Source: Bothriochloa decipiens (lineage: Eukaryota > Streptophyta > Magnoliopsida > Poales > Poaceae). From it: a stretch of DNA of 64,000 nucleotides. The stretch is from contig CM041644.1 in the NCBI GenBank assembly GCA_023333625.1, positions 24,699,319 through 24,763,318 of the forward strand. The letters run 5' to 3'. Positions 1 to 11,854 of this stretch are shown piece after piece (the stretch's first letter is position 1; the number at the start of each line of letters is the position of its first letter). The position numbers were made by a program, and so were the translations under genes. The notes under the pieces were generated by a model. It was not told the DNA's origin and did no database searches. It saw only the letters and a program-made list of their open reading frames with translations.

Positions 1-1102
1 CATGAAGGTGACACAATGTTTCAACTTAAGCTAGGAACAAAATAACAATTATTCAATTCCATTATAAATCCCGACGGCAGGTGAAGTTGCATTGTCCTGA
101 TGTTCAACGCAGCAACTCATGGAAGTCAACCTCTTCCTTTTCCACGCTTCTACTTCTTATCATTCCCTGCATCATATTGCAAATATGAGCAACCGATCCG
201 GTATCAAATACCTAAGAATTGATATAAGAGTTAGCGAGAAAAATATCCGTAACATGAACAACAAGAGTACAAGCAGCAGTAGTACCTTTACCGCCGCCAT
301 CCTTCTCTAAGGACGTCAAGTACTCCTTGCAGTTCCTTTTCTAGTGACCTTTCCCCTTACAATAAAAGTAATCTGAATTTGCAGATGGTGCAGCCTTGGC
401 AGCAGATGGGTTTGGCTTAGAGATCTCATCTTTAGCCTTGCCCTTCTTCTTCTTCTAAGAATTGCCCTTCCTCTTGAACTAACGTCTGTTCTGGACCGCC
501 AACACTTGGCTACTGCAGGCACCTTTCTTGATGTCGGCCTCTACTGTTTTTAGCATGCCACACAACTCATTCAAGACTCTCTCCACCCCAGGCATATGGT
601 AGTTTGCGATGGAGTTTCCATAACTGGGTGGAAGAGACGAGAGAATAAAATCAGTAGCCAACTCTTGGCCGATTGGGAAGCCTAGCTTCTCCAACCTCTG
701 AGTGTAACCAACCATATTGATTACGTGTGGTCCGACTGCTACACCCTCTGCTAGCTTGGTTTTAGCAAGTGCCTTAGAGACGTTGAACCTTTCAGTCCTG
801 GCTTGCATCTGGAACATTTCTTCAAGCGCCACGATCATATCATTCACTGAATGATTGTTATCAAACTGCATCTGCAGATCAGGTTCCATGCAAGCAAGCA
901 TAAGGCAACTCACTTCAAGATTAGCATCACATGCTCTCCTGTAAGTGGTTCTTTCAGCAGCAGTTGCATTTTTATTAGGCTCATCTGGTAATGGGATGTC
1001 TAGAATTTCTTCCTTTTTCTCAGCTCTGAGAACAATTCTCAGGTTGCAGATCCAATCCACATAGTTTGTTCCATTCAACTTATCTTTCTCAAGAATTGAA
1101 CG
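1..1102 (-). pseudogene. Copia gag-protease polyprotein, broken
   Basis: The minus-strand frame from 1102 encodes a Copia-type gag (UBN2/gag-polypeptide family): KLNGTNYVDW followed by NLRIVLRAEKKE and later LPPSYGNSIANYHM. The same frame continues past stops near 479 and 458 into a lysine-rich stretch and then a CCHC zinc knuckle at about 325-370. The knuckle has two lesions: its first Cys codon reads Tyr (368-370), and the Trp usually after GH is a TAG stop (341-343). Next comes the protease active-site motif DTGS (about 194-205) followed by VAHICNMMQGM, with further stops. Gag would package the element RNA, and the protease would cut the polyprotein. The ATG at 1106-1108 that opens the long ORF is not the original start: it comes from the edge of the inserted solo LTR. 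Confidence 0.88.
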
Positions 1103-3937
1103 TGTCATATCTCATTTTAACGGACTAAAATAAGATATATAAAAGCCTTATATGTGCCCCAGAATATCGTACACATAAGTTCATAAATTATAAATAGTAC
1201 CAAATCAGAGTTTATTACATAGCGCACGAATAGCATGACATAGTCTTTAACAAAAATAAGACATAACTAAGATAACTCTAGATGATAGCTCCACCATAGG
1301 GACACGTCAACTGGTTGACACAAGCTAGTAGTCATGACGATAACTCTCACTCCAATCTTGATCTGTTACCCATCTGAGATTTTGCAAGTAATGAAATAAA
1401 ACAAGTGTAAGTACATATGTACTTAGCAAGCATAGAAGGGGTTCATGAAGCTCAATAAAGGTTGACATGGTTTAACTGCAAGTAGCTTTTTAGTGTATGT
1501 CACATTTTAGCAATTAGCATCAAGGTAGTAGTAAATCCATAACCACATGATTAGTTAAACATGATTAAGAGTATGATGAAAACAATATTAACATGTAACA
1601 TAATTTAGATTAATGATCCATTCCATAAGAACCCCTTGGCCGCCCTAACCGTGGGCACAGACGATATATCGATTTAACTCTGCGCAGAGGTGTACACTTT
1701 TACTACGGGTCATGATTTCCAAATGTCCAAAGTCATGACTCCCAAAATACTGAAAACCATATAAAGCCACTCATAGGTTCATCTAACAAGTTAGGGCCGC
1801 AGGGTCATCGAATATAGAAAACCCCTCTGCCATCATAGCACATCCCAGTTATAACACATAATGAAAAGGCAGCCCTATACCTAACTCACGGATTCTCTAA
1901 CCTGCTAGAAAAGGTTCTATGAATAACTAGAGCCAGAGCCATGTAGCCCCCATAGCTGTACGTTATGTTCCGGATGATCACTAACAGTTTTGATCTTATA
2001 GAAAACCATCTTTAATCATTAGTTGCAAGTCATTAATCAATTTACAAGATCATGCTTATAAAGTACTAGCATTAACTACCCATATTCAACATCCCCAATT
2101 ATCATGGTAAACAAGTGTCCAAAGCTAGGTAATCCTAACAAGGTAGCAAAGAGACTCATGCATATGATTTTAGTGTGTATAGTGAATAGGTAACAAGGAT
2201 GGTCTCAACTATACTTGCCTTAATCAAAGCTTTCCTAACAAACCTGCTGATCCTGGTTCTCGAAGAACTCTTGGTCTCCAATGAACGGCTCACTCTCTAT
2301 ACCCGATCAATAATCAGCATCACAAAGGCAATGAGCAGTCATACATGACCAAACAAATAGATTCAATTAGAACAGTACACCATATCATCAAAACAGTAGG
2401 AGAAAAGTTTATAAAACCAATCTACATGTCACTACGATCACACAGACGTAAAGATCACCAAAATCGGAGCTATAACGAGAAAGTTATGAATTTTACAAGA
2501 TTTCCTATTGTAAAATAATAGATTAAAATAAATCTCAATTTTCAAAAGTTGAAAATAAAACTAACAGTGGTACTAACATTTAGATTATGAAATGAAGAAT
2601 CTAATGCAACTTGAACAAATCAAATCAGAGCTAAAACGAAGAAGTTATAAGCTTTTGAAACCAAAACGATAAATAGAAGAAAACGTATTTTTTAATCTGT
2701 TAAAAGAAAATACGCCTTCCAAAGGATAAAGCATATTTAGAGGAAGCCACAAAGGATTCTTAATTAAATCTAGAAAAGGAAGAGGGCTTTTCTACAAAAC
2801 AACCACCCGAAGGGGTACGGGTTGATTTGATCCGTTGGATCTAAAGTCAACGAACCAGATTAGAAGGTGGGGAGGGAGAGAGAATGGCCGGCCGGAGAAG
2901 ATGACCGGCGCGGCATTGGACATGGCCGGTAGCGATGGGAGCTCGTCAGAAAACTCAAAATTGGCCCTAAAGGCCACCAAACGACACGGACCAGTACCAA
3001 TCGGAAGAGGAGCTCAACGCGCACTCATCAGGCATGAAGATGGAGGTCGGAGTGGGCTGGAAAAGACTGGTGACATACAGCGGTAGCGGTGAGGTTCCTG
3101 GGAAGTCCAACAACAGTTAGCAAATGAGCGAGAGCTATATAGAGGGAGAGAAAATATCTGATGGCTTTGAAAACTCGACGGGAAGCTCGGCCTTGGCTTA
3201 CGGTGGCGGAGAGGCAGCGGAACAACAAACCCGAGCTTGGGGCGAAGCTCAACTATGGCTGCTAGGGTTTTTGGCGGCTCTGGCATGAGGGTTTCGACAA
3301 GAGGCATGAGGCAGGTGTGGTGCGCTATTTATAGGGCAGGCTACATGGGCGGCACGTAGGGTTAATGCAGGGTCAGGGCGGACTCAAGAGACGTCGTGTC
3401 CTACTTGGACACGGCGAGAGGAAGGGGATGGTGCCGACAGGTGGGATCGAGTTGTTAGTGACAAGAGGAGAGAGGAAGGGAGAATGGGCCACCTGCCTAG
3501 TTTGCTGGGCTAGCCCAAGAGAGAAGAGGGGTGGGCCGCTGCAAAGAAAAAGGCCTTCGGGCCATATCAGGAAAGAGGGAAGGGAGCAGGCCGTTGGGCC
3601 ATTTCAGGCCAGAAGGAAAAAAGGGGAGGAGTGGGCCAAGCTGGCTGCTCGGGCCAGAAAGAGAGAAGAGTGAGGGAGGGAAAAAATCCCTTTTCTTTTA
3701 TTTGAACCACTTTTCCAATAGGTTTTGAAATAGATTTTGAAATCTAAACCAACCCAACAAAAGCTAAACACCACAACAAAAAATTATGCAGTAGCATGAA
3801 TGCACAAACATGCTTCTTGTCTACCATTGATTTTATTTTTGTAAAAATTATTATTTTTCCTCACTTCAATGCTCCTAAAAATACATAATTCAATCAATTT
3901 GGCTATTTTAAAATAATGCAAATTTTAGGGTGTTACA
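1103..3937 (-). mobile_element. Solo LTR of a Tekay/Del-like Gypsy element
   Basis: A 2835-bp segment starts TGTCATATCTC and ends GGGTGTTACA on the plus strand, matching along its length the two LTRs of the complete Gypsy at 26612-38733 (for example the stretches near 1640-1700 and 3700-3930). It is flanked by GAACG (1098-1102) and GAACA (3938-3942), a 5-bp target duplication with one substitution. No internal region or second LTR is present, so it is a solo LTR left by LTR-LTR recombination. A minus-strand TATA box (CTATAAATAG, about 3326-3336) gives the orientation. ORFs inside it (for example 3014-3307 and 3365-3673) are chance frames in GC-rich U3. Confidence 0.88.
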
Positions 3938-3972
3938 GAACACAAAATAAATGGTTGATTGTGGGCGGCCAT
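3938..3972 (-). pseudogene. Displaced first codons of the same Copia gag
   Basis: On the minus strand an ATG at 3972-3970 (context GCCATGG-like, next codons Ala-Ala) opens a frame that reaches the solo LTR after about eleven codons. If the LTR and one copy of its target duplication are ignored, this frame is in phase with the gag frame that resumes at 1102. Angela/BARE gag proteins typically start with Met-Ala, which supports this as the true start. Confidence 0.7.
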
Positions 3973-5301
3973 TTATCTACAACAAAAGAAATGCAAAATA
4001 CTAATACAAAGTATCCATGAAGAGTAAATCATATCAATTAAGATCTACTTCCACTAAAATCAATATCCCTCAATTAATACTTAGTGATTCCAAACCCACA
4101 ACTAACATGCCGACCAGTGAGCTTTAGCATCACCGCTGGTCGGTATGGTAGATCGGTAAGCAACACCTTGCTAATCATATCTCATAAGACTCTTGTTGTT
4201 GGACCAACATCTCTATGCCAAGCTCTCAACCTTCCCATGCTTCAAGATCCCTAACCATTGGGATGACCTTGTTCAAGTAACTAAACTTTCTTATAATAAG
4301 TATCCGATACGAACCTGTCTAGTCAAGAAAAACCAGTGGCACCCTAATTTCATGGACCCACCACCAATCGTACAAGACTTGTGAAAGTGCAAGGTTTGGG
4401 GAAGCATGCAACTTAAACATTGCTGAGGGATCGTTCTACTTCACTACCGCACGAATGTATACAAAAACATTATAGCATGTGAAATAGAACATAGTAAGAA
4501 CGCCATAAACACAAATATGACTTGGTATAGCCCATTGATCCTTTGAGATCTCCATCTCAATTGTCAATCTGTTCATCATGGTGATCTCCATCTCCATGGT
4601 CCATGAAAGTCATCCATCTGTGGTGCATCCGCCAAGACTAGCTATCACTATCATGAATTAAACTTACATAGTCATGGATCATCAGAGCACGTAGGCCATT
4701 ACATGAAAGTGATAATATATAAGCAGCTCCAGCCATATTTTCATCATGACATGCAAGCCATGAATTAATCACACATGCATCTCATACATATAAGGGCTAT
4801 ACCAGTCATCACATCCTTCAAAATAGAGTTAGGCAAATCCTACGTCTAACGTTCTAAGGCCTAGAACTCTATCTTTTGAGCAGTTTTTCACAAATCCGGT
4901 TTGGCCAAATTGAAGTTGCCATTTAGGATGGATGTAAAATTTTGTTCTCTACAATATTCGTTTAGAGTTCGTCTCAATCCGAGTTATGGTTCAAAGTTAT
5001 GGCTCTTTTACCGAATAGCCCTATTCTCGGTAACCCAGTGCTTGGTAGTAGATCCCATCTACTACCGACGCGCATCCCATGCGCCAGGCACTTTACCTAG
5101 GGTTCAATTGGATCAATCTTATTGATCTCTAACTTGCCATGACTTGTTTTACATGTAACACTTAACTCGGATGGCAGAATTCAGACCGGTATGAGTAGAT
5201 CATTACAAGACCAATGTGGCAAGACGATGAACCAAGATCAGAGATTCATCTACAACGGCGCATATCACCATATGCCACGGACCTATAACAAAGCAGCTAT
5301 A
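3973..5301 (-). other. Untranslated leader of the Copia element
   Basis: About 1.3 kb between primer-binding site and gag start. I see no open frame of note on the minus strand; the small plus-strand ORFs (4193-4384, 4901-5125) resemble nothing. Long leaders of this kind are normal for BARE/Angela elements. Confidence 0.7.
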
Positions 5302-5313
5302 GAGCTGATACCA
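5302..5313 (-). promoter_or_regulatory. Primer-binding site, initiator tRNA-Met type
   Basis: The minus strand reads TGGTATCAG then CTC, matching the usual plant Copia primer-binding site TGGTATCAGAGC except for its last bases. It lies one base inside the LTR boundary at 5315. Confidence 0.75.
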
Positions 5314-5314
5314 C

Positions 5315-6625
5315 TGAAGGGTTATGAGGGTGCTAAGCTAGCCAGAAAACAAAATTTTTTACCTCATAAACCAGGATCTATTGCTGGATATATGTCACAG
5401 GATTACCACTAGACGCGCAAGTGCAGCGAAAGACTCGATGTAGTTGAATGTGTCGCAGTAGTGCCATGTAGTTGTGTGCTCATCCGTCAAGTATACCCTT
5501 TGCTCGTGGATCATCCAAGCACATTTCAGACTAGTCCAACTAGTCGCTAACCAGTTGCCGACCACCGTGATTAGTGAGGTCCATCCTTGTGCCGCAGATG
5601 CAGCACCTCCGAGGTATCACACATGTGCGGGAAGAAGCAATGCGTAACCGGAATGCTAGGTCCGCAAGGAGCAAAGGTGTGAGCGTGGGGGTGGGCGATG
5701 GTGGCTAAATAGATCAAGTGGATCATCTTTTGCCTCGCCTCTACCCCTTGCTTATATAGGTGTCCCTATGCGACCCTGACCTGGAGGACCATCAGGAAAC
5801 CCTAAGCCTTGTCTAATTCGGGTCTAACCCGAATTAGGCTTCCAGCCCTTAAGCGCGTGACCCTATGGTTCACACACACATAGACATGGGTCGAGTACTC
5901 CTACTCACCCAATAGTTGACAGCGGCCTCTAGCAAGGTGTGACAACTCCTATGTATACGCAAACATCATATCTAACAAACCACTACCACCACGTACAAGT
6001 TATTCCCTTTGCCACATGATATATGGTTCAACTCGTGGGTTAACACTTAACCCAAGCACAACCATACATTTGTTGATCCAATCACTTGAGTGATCTAGTG
6101 ATATCTTTGTTATGCGGAGAGGGGCATATTCTATCTTGACTGTCCATGTCTCATAGCATGCTTCCCGACCACCCGAAGACCACCTTCATAACTATCCAGT
6201 TAAGGAGTAGCATTTGACAGTCCCTAAGTAGGCTGTTTCACATCTTAAGTACATACCACAATCTCAGGTCTAAGTACATAATGTACATGACATGAATAGA
6301 GACTTTCTCAAGTTGGGTTAGTCCAGCCTACATGTCTCACATGTGCCCACATTATTAGTTCAACATCTCCATGTCTATGACTTATGAAACATAGTCATCA
6401 ACTAATACATGTGCCGGTCTAATATTCAAGTGTGTTCTCAAAAGAATGCCGAACAAGGATAACTTTAGAATAAACATTCAAGTAATGAGTTCCACAAACA
6501 ATTCACATAATTGTCAATCAATATAAGTTGTCTATAATGAATATTCAATGAACCCTTTATACATGTCATAGATACAATCGAAATATTATCATCTCCATGA
6601 TTACCTCTAGGGCATATTCCCAACA
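5315..6625 (-). repeat. 5' LTR of the Copia element
   Basis: The LTR spans 1311 bp. On the minus strand it starts TGTTGGGAATATGCCC (6625) and ends at TTCA next to the primer-binding site, so it has TG...CA ends. A TATA box (TATATAAG, 5751-5759) lies at a plausible position for the U3/R boundary. The partner 3' LTR lies left of the window. Confidence 0.85.
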
Positions 6626-6685
6626 TCGCGGGCCACTCCAATGCTAGGTGTGCTAGCATTCGTGAATTGCACTTAGTGATGCATT

Positions 6686-6785
6686 GTTCTTGCTTCCCAT
6701 CTTATGTTCCTCCATCATACTATGTTCTTGTTTCTCCATCTTATGTTTTTTGATCTTACTATGTTCTTGTTCCTCCATCTCACGT
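6686..6785 (+). repeat. Tandem repeat, about 39-bp unit, 2.6 copies
   Basis: Units start GTTCTTG at 6686, 6724 and 6763 and contain TCCATCTTATG. They are pyrimidine-rich and diverged by several substitutions. The unit length is not a multiple that keeps any long protein repeat. Confidence 0.8.
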
Positions 6786-6983
6786 GGCTGTTATCATGAA
6801 TGTATCAGTTATATCTTTTTCCCCTCAAGCACCATATCTAGTGTTGTTTCCCCTCAAATTAGAGCCCACCACGAATTTTTTTAAAAGCAGGACTCTAAAG
6901 TTGAGTGATAAGCCCCGACTGTTACAAATCCTGCCCGCCCGCATTGCAGCTTCAATGAGGGTTTCTTCATCTCCATGTCTCTG

Positions 6984-7330
6984 GCTGTAGATTGATTTCT
7001 ATGACATTCAAAATAGTCAACCCTTCACATTTCATCCTACGAGATCATATATGCAGCGGTCGGACTTTATTGCGTGCGCCTCTTGAGATGAACTCCTCTC
7101 TACCAATGGTTTACAACAAATATATAAAAAGACATGTCCTAACAACATCAAGAAGACATGTCCTAACAACAAACATAACTATTTTTACATTGATTTGGTT
7201 TCCAAGCTAGATTAAAAGGTCAGCCATGTTGACAACTTCAAGAAGACATACACAAAGCTAACCCTGATCTCCGATCATAGATAAGGCATAACCTCCAGGC
7301 ATAAGAATTGTCCTCTCGTCTAATATATTC
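6984..7330 (+). repeat. Dispersed repeat, copy 1
   Basis: This segment shares ATTCAAAATAG and a run of further similarity (GATCAxATATG, GATGAACTC, GGTTTACAA) in the same order with 12055-12220. The similarity is patchy, so the copies are old. The parent element is not recognised. Confidence 0.55.
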
Positions 7331-7379
7331 AAAAATTTGTTTAAAATATCATTTCTTTTGTTGCAACTTGCTTTATTAA

Positions 7380-7820
7380 CAAAAGATCTTCAAGAATGAC
7401 CTAAATTTGACTACGTCTACTAATATTTTTTCAATAATACGAGTGGTCAAACTTCATGTCAAAGATTCAAATGAACTATTCATTTGGTCTTTTCTGGTTA
7501 GTTGATTCTGCCTGATGTTGATTTGTTGTGAGAGGAAAACACTGCTGAATCTATTAGCGCTGATAGGACCAAACGAACAGGTACAGCGGATGGATTTTAC
7601 AGAGTTCGCAGTAGTAAATTTCAACAGCCGTCTACTAGTCCATTCGAACACGCCTTCTGTGGTACTCCGGATCACAAATAATGTCCGTTTCATTTCCCGA
7701 GGTGTCAAACTTTTAAAGTTTGACCAAATAATGTATTTTTTATAATATAACTAGACATACTTAAGGTACTAAAACATGTTACTGTGCTAAAATTGCATTC
7801 TTTTTTGGACGGAGGAAGTA
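7380..7820. mobile_element. Stowaway-like MITE remnant, probably interrupted
   Basis: The right end reads TTTTTTGGACGGAGGAAGTA (7801-7820), i.e. the terminal inverted repeat TACTTCCTCCGTCC typical of grass Stowaway/Tc1-Mariner MITEs, with TA at the boundary. Inward lie AT-rich bases with AAAGTTTGACC, also usual for this group. At 7380-7450 there is a related piece (GTCAAACTT) that may be the other half, separated by about 240 bp of unrelated DNA. The left terminus is not clear. Confidence 0.55.
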
Positions 7821-9056
7821 ATAAGTATCAACAAGACTCGCCTCTATTTAATGTTGAACTGCATTTGGCTAGGAACTCTAGAAAGTCTGGCCGCTGTGTC
7901 TCTGATCTTGTTTGGACGGTCCTATGCGTTGTCATCTTTTAGTCTCGTGGCAATCGGTATGTCTGCCCGTCGACTGTTGTTGTTGCTTGAATTGGGGTAA
8001 AATATACTGTAGACCTATCACAACCACATCAGTCAATCAAGTCTGAAGCGTGTCATGTTGGCCAAAAGCTCCTTTTCATGATTCCTCTTCTGCCCTGTTT
8101 TCCTTCCGCATTCATTTTAATCTCACCAAACGCACAAGGTCTAATATGAAAGGGGCTGCCATATCTTGCCGCATACTATAGTTCAATCGAGTCCAACATT
8201 TGTGATGGTAAATTTGACCGGCCGGATGTGTAACTCTTGTGCTGAGCTAGTCCGATCATAGTAAATCCAACTGAGTTGGACTCGCCTTCAGTCTTCCCCT
8301 TGATTGGCGCGACTGCTTGGATTTGAGTGAATTATCTCACAAAAAGACCTATCACTACCACACCAGGTATTCATGTCTCGCGTGCCAAATCTCCTTTTCT
8401 TGAATCACCTCATGTGTCCAGATTTCCTGACGCATATGTTACTGGGCTTGAAAGAAAGTCTGACATTGGGCACATTTGTTCTCGTTGGACAATTAGTAGT
8501 ACATAACTCTTTTTATTTTTGAGTCGGTCACAACATTTGTATCAGTAGTAGTGATGAGTGGCTTCGATCTGTTTGTAACCAAACTATTCTTATTTTTATG
8601 TACTTGCAAGAACTCAAATCAAGGATTACTTTTATTCAGAAATTTAAACTTTACTAGATCATAGAAGGTCCGACAGTTCAAATCTTAGCTACCCAAAAGA
8701 CGTCCTCCTACAGTTTCTCGCACTGGTTTATTTCACTCTAGTTATGTCATATTTTTTAAATCAGCATGTGAGGTGTTTTATGAAAAAATAAAAAAAAATA
8801 ATCAGTTAGATTGTGGACAGTGGAAACACAAGGAAGAGACACAGCCCATGCAAATGTCTCGGTCGTGGGGTGGTGAACTACTCGATGGCTTCTCTTCTAA
8901 AAAAGAAAAGAAAAAAACTAATCGATGGCCTCCAAGCTATAAGAGCATAAACAAGGGGCGCGAGGAAGGTTATACTTGTTGCCTCCTCTCTCCACAGCTC
9001 ATCATTCCATCCCAAAGCTTTTGCCTTCCACCCCTACTGCGCCTCTGACCAAGACA

Positions 9057-9800
9057 ATGGCTGAGCCGATGAGCTTAACTGTCGATGGGGAGGCCCCAGA
9101 GGCCGTCCATGCCGACAATCCTGTGCCTACAGACGGAAGTCTGGTCAGCGTGGTCTCTGACCCGCCAGGTCTCCCTTTGAAGGTGTATCATCAACGTACC
9201 GCTTGTACATGTTGTTTATCTTGATTTCACCAGAGTATGCTAGAAACACTCACACTAGTATTTGGATCTTGCCTACTCTCAATAGGTGGATGTGGACGTG
9301 ATTGCATCCCAAGGACCGTTGCCACTAGAGTCGGATTCTCCATCCGTTGTTGCACCTGGAAAGCGGTCCCATGAGGCATCCACTAATGGAGGTAGCTTCC
9401 CATGATTCCATGCCATGCTGCGCCAGTCAATTCGGTAAAAGTCATTTCCCTTCTCAATCAGATGGACCTCCTGCTTTATAGGCTTGAACTTGGCTTGCAT
9501 TGTGCAGCACTTCCTCCATGATGGCGCCATCCCTAGATGAGTGCCTCCCTACCCTACTTGCCCACCGTCTTTGAGCCGTGGTGTCCAAAGCCATTCGTTA
9601 GGGTGCAACCGCAGCGCTGGCTACCGCCCACCTTCAGATTGGCATGGCGGCGAACCTCGAAGTGGTGGAGGAAGGTTTTCCACCAAGTTCCATGGACGAT
9701 GACATCGCATATCTGATGGTCAAATTCGAGCCGGCCACCAATGCCGTCCTACCGAAGGTTGAAGTGGATGACATCCTATGTGCCCATCTCAACCCTTGAT
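9057..9800 (+). pseudogene. Relic of an unrecognised plant gene with at least one intron
   Basis: A TATA-like CTATAAGAG (8937) and a pyrimidine-rich leader precede an ATG at 9057. Exon 1 (9057-9182, 42 codons, starts MAEPMSLTVDGEAPEAV) ends AAG before GTGTATC. A possible intron ends CTCAATAG at 9285, and exon 2 continues in phase (VDVDVIASQGPLP) to a TGA at 9403-9405. Beyond that, another frame reads LPTLLAHRL, stop, AVVSKAIR, stop, then ANLEVVEEGFPP to LCAHLNP and a stop near 9798, so the original protein was longer and is broken. A 3'-UTR-like AT-rich tail with AATAGATGTATTAAAC (about 9917) follows. The acidic, Ser/Pro-containing peptide matches no family I know. An 81-residue spliced product is possible, but decay is more likely. 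Confidence 0.45.
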
Positions 9801-10540
9801 TTGTGGGACATATCAGTATTATTAGTTGTCATGATTAGGTTTGATCTGCGGGGCGCCCTTGATATGTGAACTCTTATTTGCATGCGTGTCTTTGTGAACT
9901 TGTGTTGCACTTTGTAATAGATGTATTAAACTTTGTTGAGCGAGGTAGCTCACATCATTTTGTACCTAGTTTGTAGCCCCTATTGTTTGCTTCTCGCTAT
10001 AGATCTCTTTCAGGTTGTCTTTGCTCTAATCGATAATATGCTAGACATTCACGAGTGCCTTTGATCTCTGTTGATGAATCGTGTCTTTGTTAAAATCTAT
10101 ATCCATTAGGGATTCAACGAAAGTAATGGCAATTTGTGTCCGGCTCGGTCCAAATCACGATCCTCGGACTTTCTTGCATGCACAATAAATTTTAATAGCT
10201 ATATGGTTCCTCCATTACTATTTTAGCTAAATCAATTCTAACCATCATACTTGCAATCAAATTACCAAATGACAATAGGAGCTGAGGTTTGATTGCACTG
10301 CTTACTCCATGTATTAGTAGCCATCTTTAGTTATGCTGCCTCTTAGCTGCTACGAGCATGGGACTACGTTGCGTTGGAATGCACTGTTTACTCCACCGAG
10401 AAGGTCCGGCCGTCTAATAATTTCACTATCAAGAAGGTCACGTCAATACACTATTCTAGCCCTGCCGTCCCTATGGTGTGCAAAAGCCTGGCCTCACCAT
10501 GTATAGCCAACTCCAGCTAGCTGACTGACTCTGCCTGACA
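9801..10540. other. Non-coding stretch
   Basis: An AT-rich tail of the preceding relic is followed by sequence without a supported ORF. I see no repeat or RNA gene in it. Confidence 0.5.
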
Positions 10541-10580
10541 ATTATTACTACTACTACCACTGCTACTACAACTACCACTG
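10541..10580 (+). repeat. Imperfect (ACT)n microsatellite
   Basis: The run ATTATTACTACTACTACC followed by CTGCTACTACAACTACC forms about twelve imperfect ACT-type triplets outside any gene. Confidence 0.8.
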
Positions 10581-10725
10581 ATAATACAAATGCATTGCTA
10601 CCCCTTGTTCATCTGGTAGATATCTAACACTGGGTTCCCTTCGAAGTGTCCTCTACCTCTAATCGCTCCAACTCCAAAATCATAGCTACAGACTAAGCCA
10701 CCAGCCCCATAGAGTTGCCATCACC

Positions 10726-11437
10726 ATGAGCTCCACCACAAATCCTGATGCCCTGTTTTCCACTTTTAGTCACTTGATCTGGTCAACAACGATGTGGACA
10801 AAATCCTTGACTATGTATGGTGCTAGTGAAGCAGCATTGTCTATGACCCTGGAATGCAAGGTCACCAGGATCCTCAAAGCTGGCCGTCACTGGAAGTCAG
10901 TGACGCCAACAGGATCTTCATCACGAATCAAGCCGTGGTCATCTCTATCGACGAGGATGGTGCCCGTGAGGTCCTTCGTGCATTGTTGAGGTCAGTCCCG
11001 CCATTGCAGGATCTGACCCTCACGGATCGGCAGTGGGATAGAATCCTTCCCGAGTCAGCGGTTCCTCTACTCACCGCCAATTGCAAGAGGCCTAGAAGGA
11101 TGTCTGCTTCGCCCAAGCGAAGATTGGGCTTGCGGTCGACCAAGTAATCGAGTTCATCGTGTCCTCGATGCTCTTGATGGAAGCGGCAGCACCAGGGTGT
11201 TAGGAATGCAGCACCTGCCTGGAGGATTTTAGATCTAGTGATGCGGCCGGTCATGCTATGCATGCGCCATGCTACAGCTGAGCATTCCACTGCAATTACA
11301 TAATAAATTGATTCGATCAGAACTCCACCTGCCTGTGGTGTGGGAAAGATTTGTCTACGGGTCTTAACCCGCTGTTGCAGGCGATCCTCAAGCTCCTCGC
11401 CATGCCAGATGAGTCCATCTCACTCATCGAAGGATGA
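10726..11437 (+). pseudogene. RING-finger (E3 ubiquitin ligase-like) pseudogene
   Basis: The C-terminal frame (codons in register with 11207) shows RING spacing: CSTC (11207-11218), EDF, then HAMHAPC, a His/Cys pair (FHC), and finally CLWCGKDL (Cys codons at 11330 and 11339), ending GLNPLLQAILKLL and stop at 11435-11437. The pattern fits C3HC4/RING-H2 domains of small single-exon plant proteins; such domains bind two zinc ions and recruit E2 ubiquitin enzymes. Upstream pieces in other frames (DLVNNDVDKILDYVW; SPSLEVSDANRIFIT; AKIGLAVDQVIEFIV) look like the rest of the protein. At least three in-frame stops (including 11201-11203 just before the RING and two inside it) and two frame changes make it non-functional. 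Confidence 0.65.
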
Positions 11438-11854
11438 AGACAAGGATGACATGACGAGGTGGATGGTGGTGACACAGATGACTTCGAGGGTTGAGGCATC
11501 AATCGGTAGGTGTACTTAGTACCGTAGTAGAAGATCTAGTAGTACTAGTACAATGGCGGGTGCATGTAGTTCACTTTTGTTCTATTTTTGAATGGCCTTA
11601 TGTACCTTGAAAATTATTGGAAACCAATATAATTTTGGTTTAACTATTTTTTATTGGTTTTCATGATTTTGGGAATGTGCTTTTGACGGGGTGAATAATA
11701 GATGGCAGGCGGGAATGCAGTCGGTCACAACATTGGAAACCACATATTAATAGTACTAGTGGCTTTCATCTGTGTTGGACTACACAGTAAGTTAGTCGTG
11801 TAAAGTAGTATAAATGACACATTAACAAGCATCACAGGATAACAAGGACAAACC
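11438..11854. other. Non-coding stretch after the RING relic
   Basis: Probable former 3' flank, AT-rich from 11580. The segment from 11726 (GTCGGTCACAACATT) recurs near 8522. Confidence 0.45.

Larger units (their letters stand above)
1..6625 (-). mobile_element. Ty1/Copia LTR retrotransposon (Angela/BARE-like), 3' part outside window
   Basis: Read on the minus strand the order is 5' LTR (6625 to 5315), tRNA-Met-like primer-binding site, long untranslated leader, gag, zinc knuckle and start of the aspartic protease, leaving the window at base 1. The LTR begins TGTTGGGAATATGCCC, the start I associate with grass Angela/BARE/WIS elements; the leader of about 1.3 kb also fits that group. Integrase and RT would lie left of base 1. 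The element is dead: gag carries three in-frame stops and is interrupted by a 2.8-kb solo Gypsy LTR. The family label rests on remembered LTR and gag features. Confidence 0.85.
6626..8930. other. Non-coding low-copy stretch with repeat debris
   Basis: No gene is supported here. It holds a 39-bp tandem repeat (6686-6785), a dispersed repeat shared with 12050-12345, and MITE-like debris at 7380-7820. At 8520-8570 a segment beginning GTCGGTCACAACATT recurs at 11726. Small ORFs such as 7454-7708 match no family I know. Confidence 0.55.

Noticed and set aside
2835..3673. Several ORFs on both strands
   Set aside because: GC-rich U3 of the solo LTR; homologous stretches in the Gypsy 1 LTRs show different frames.
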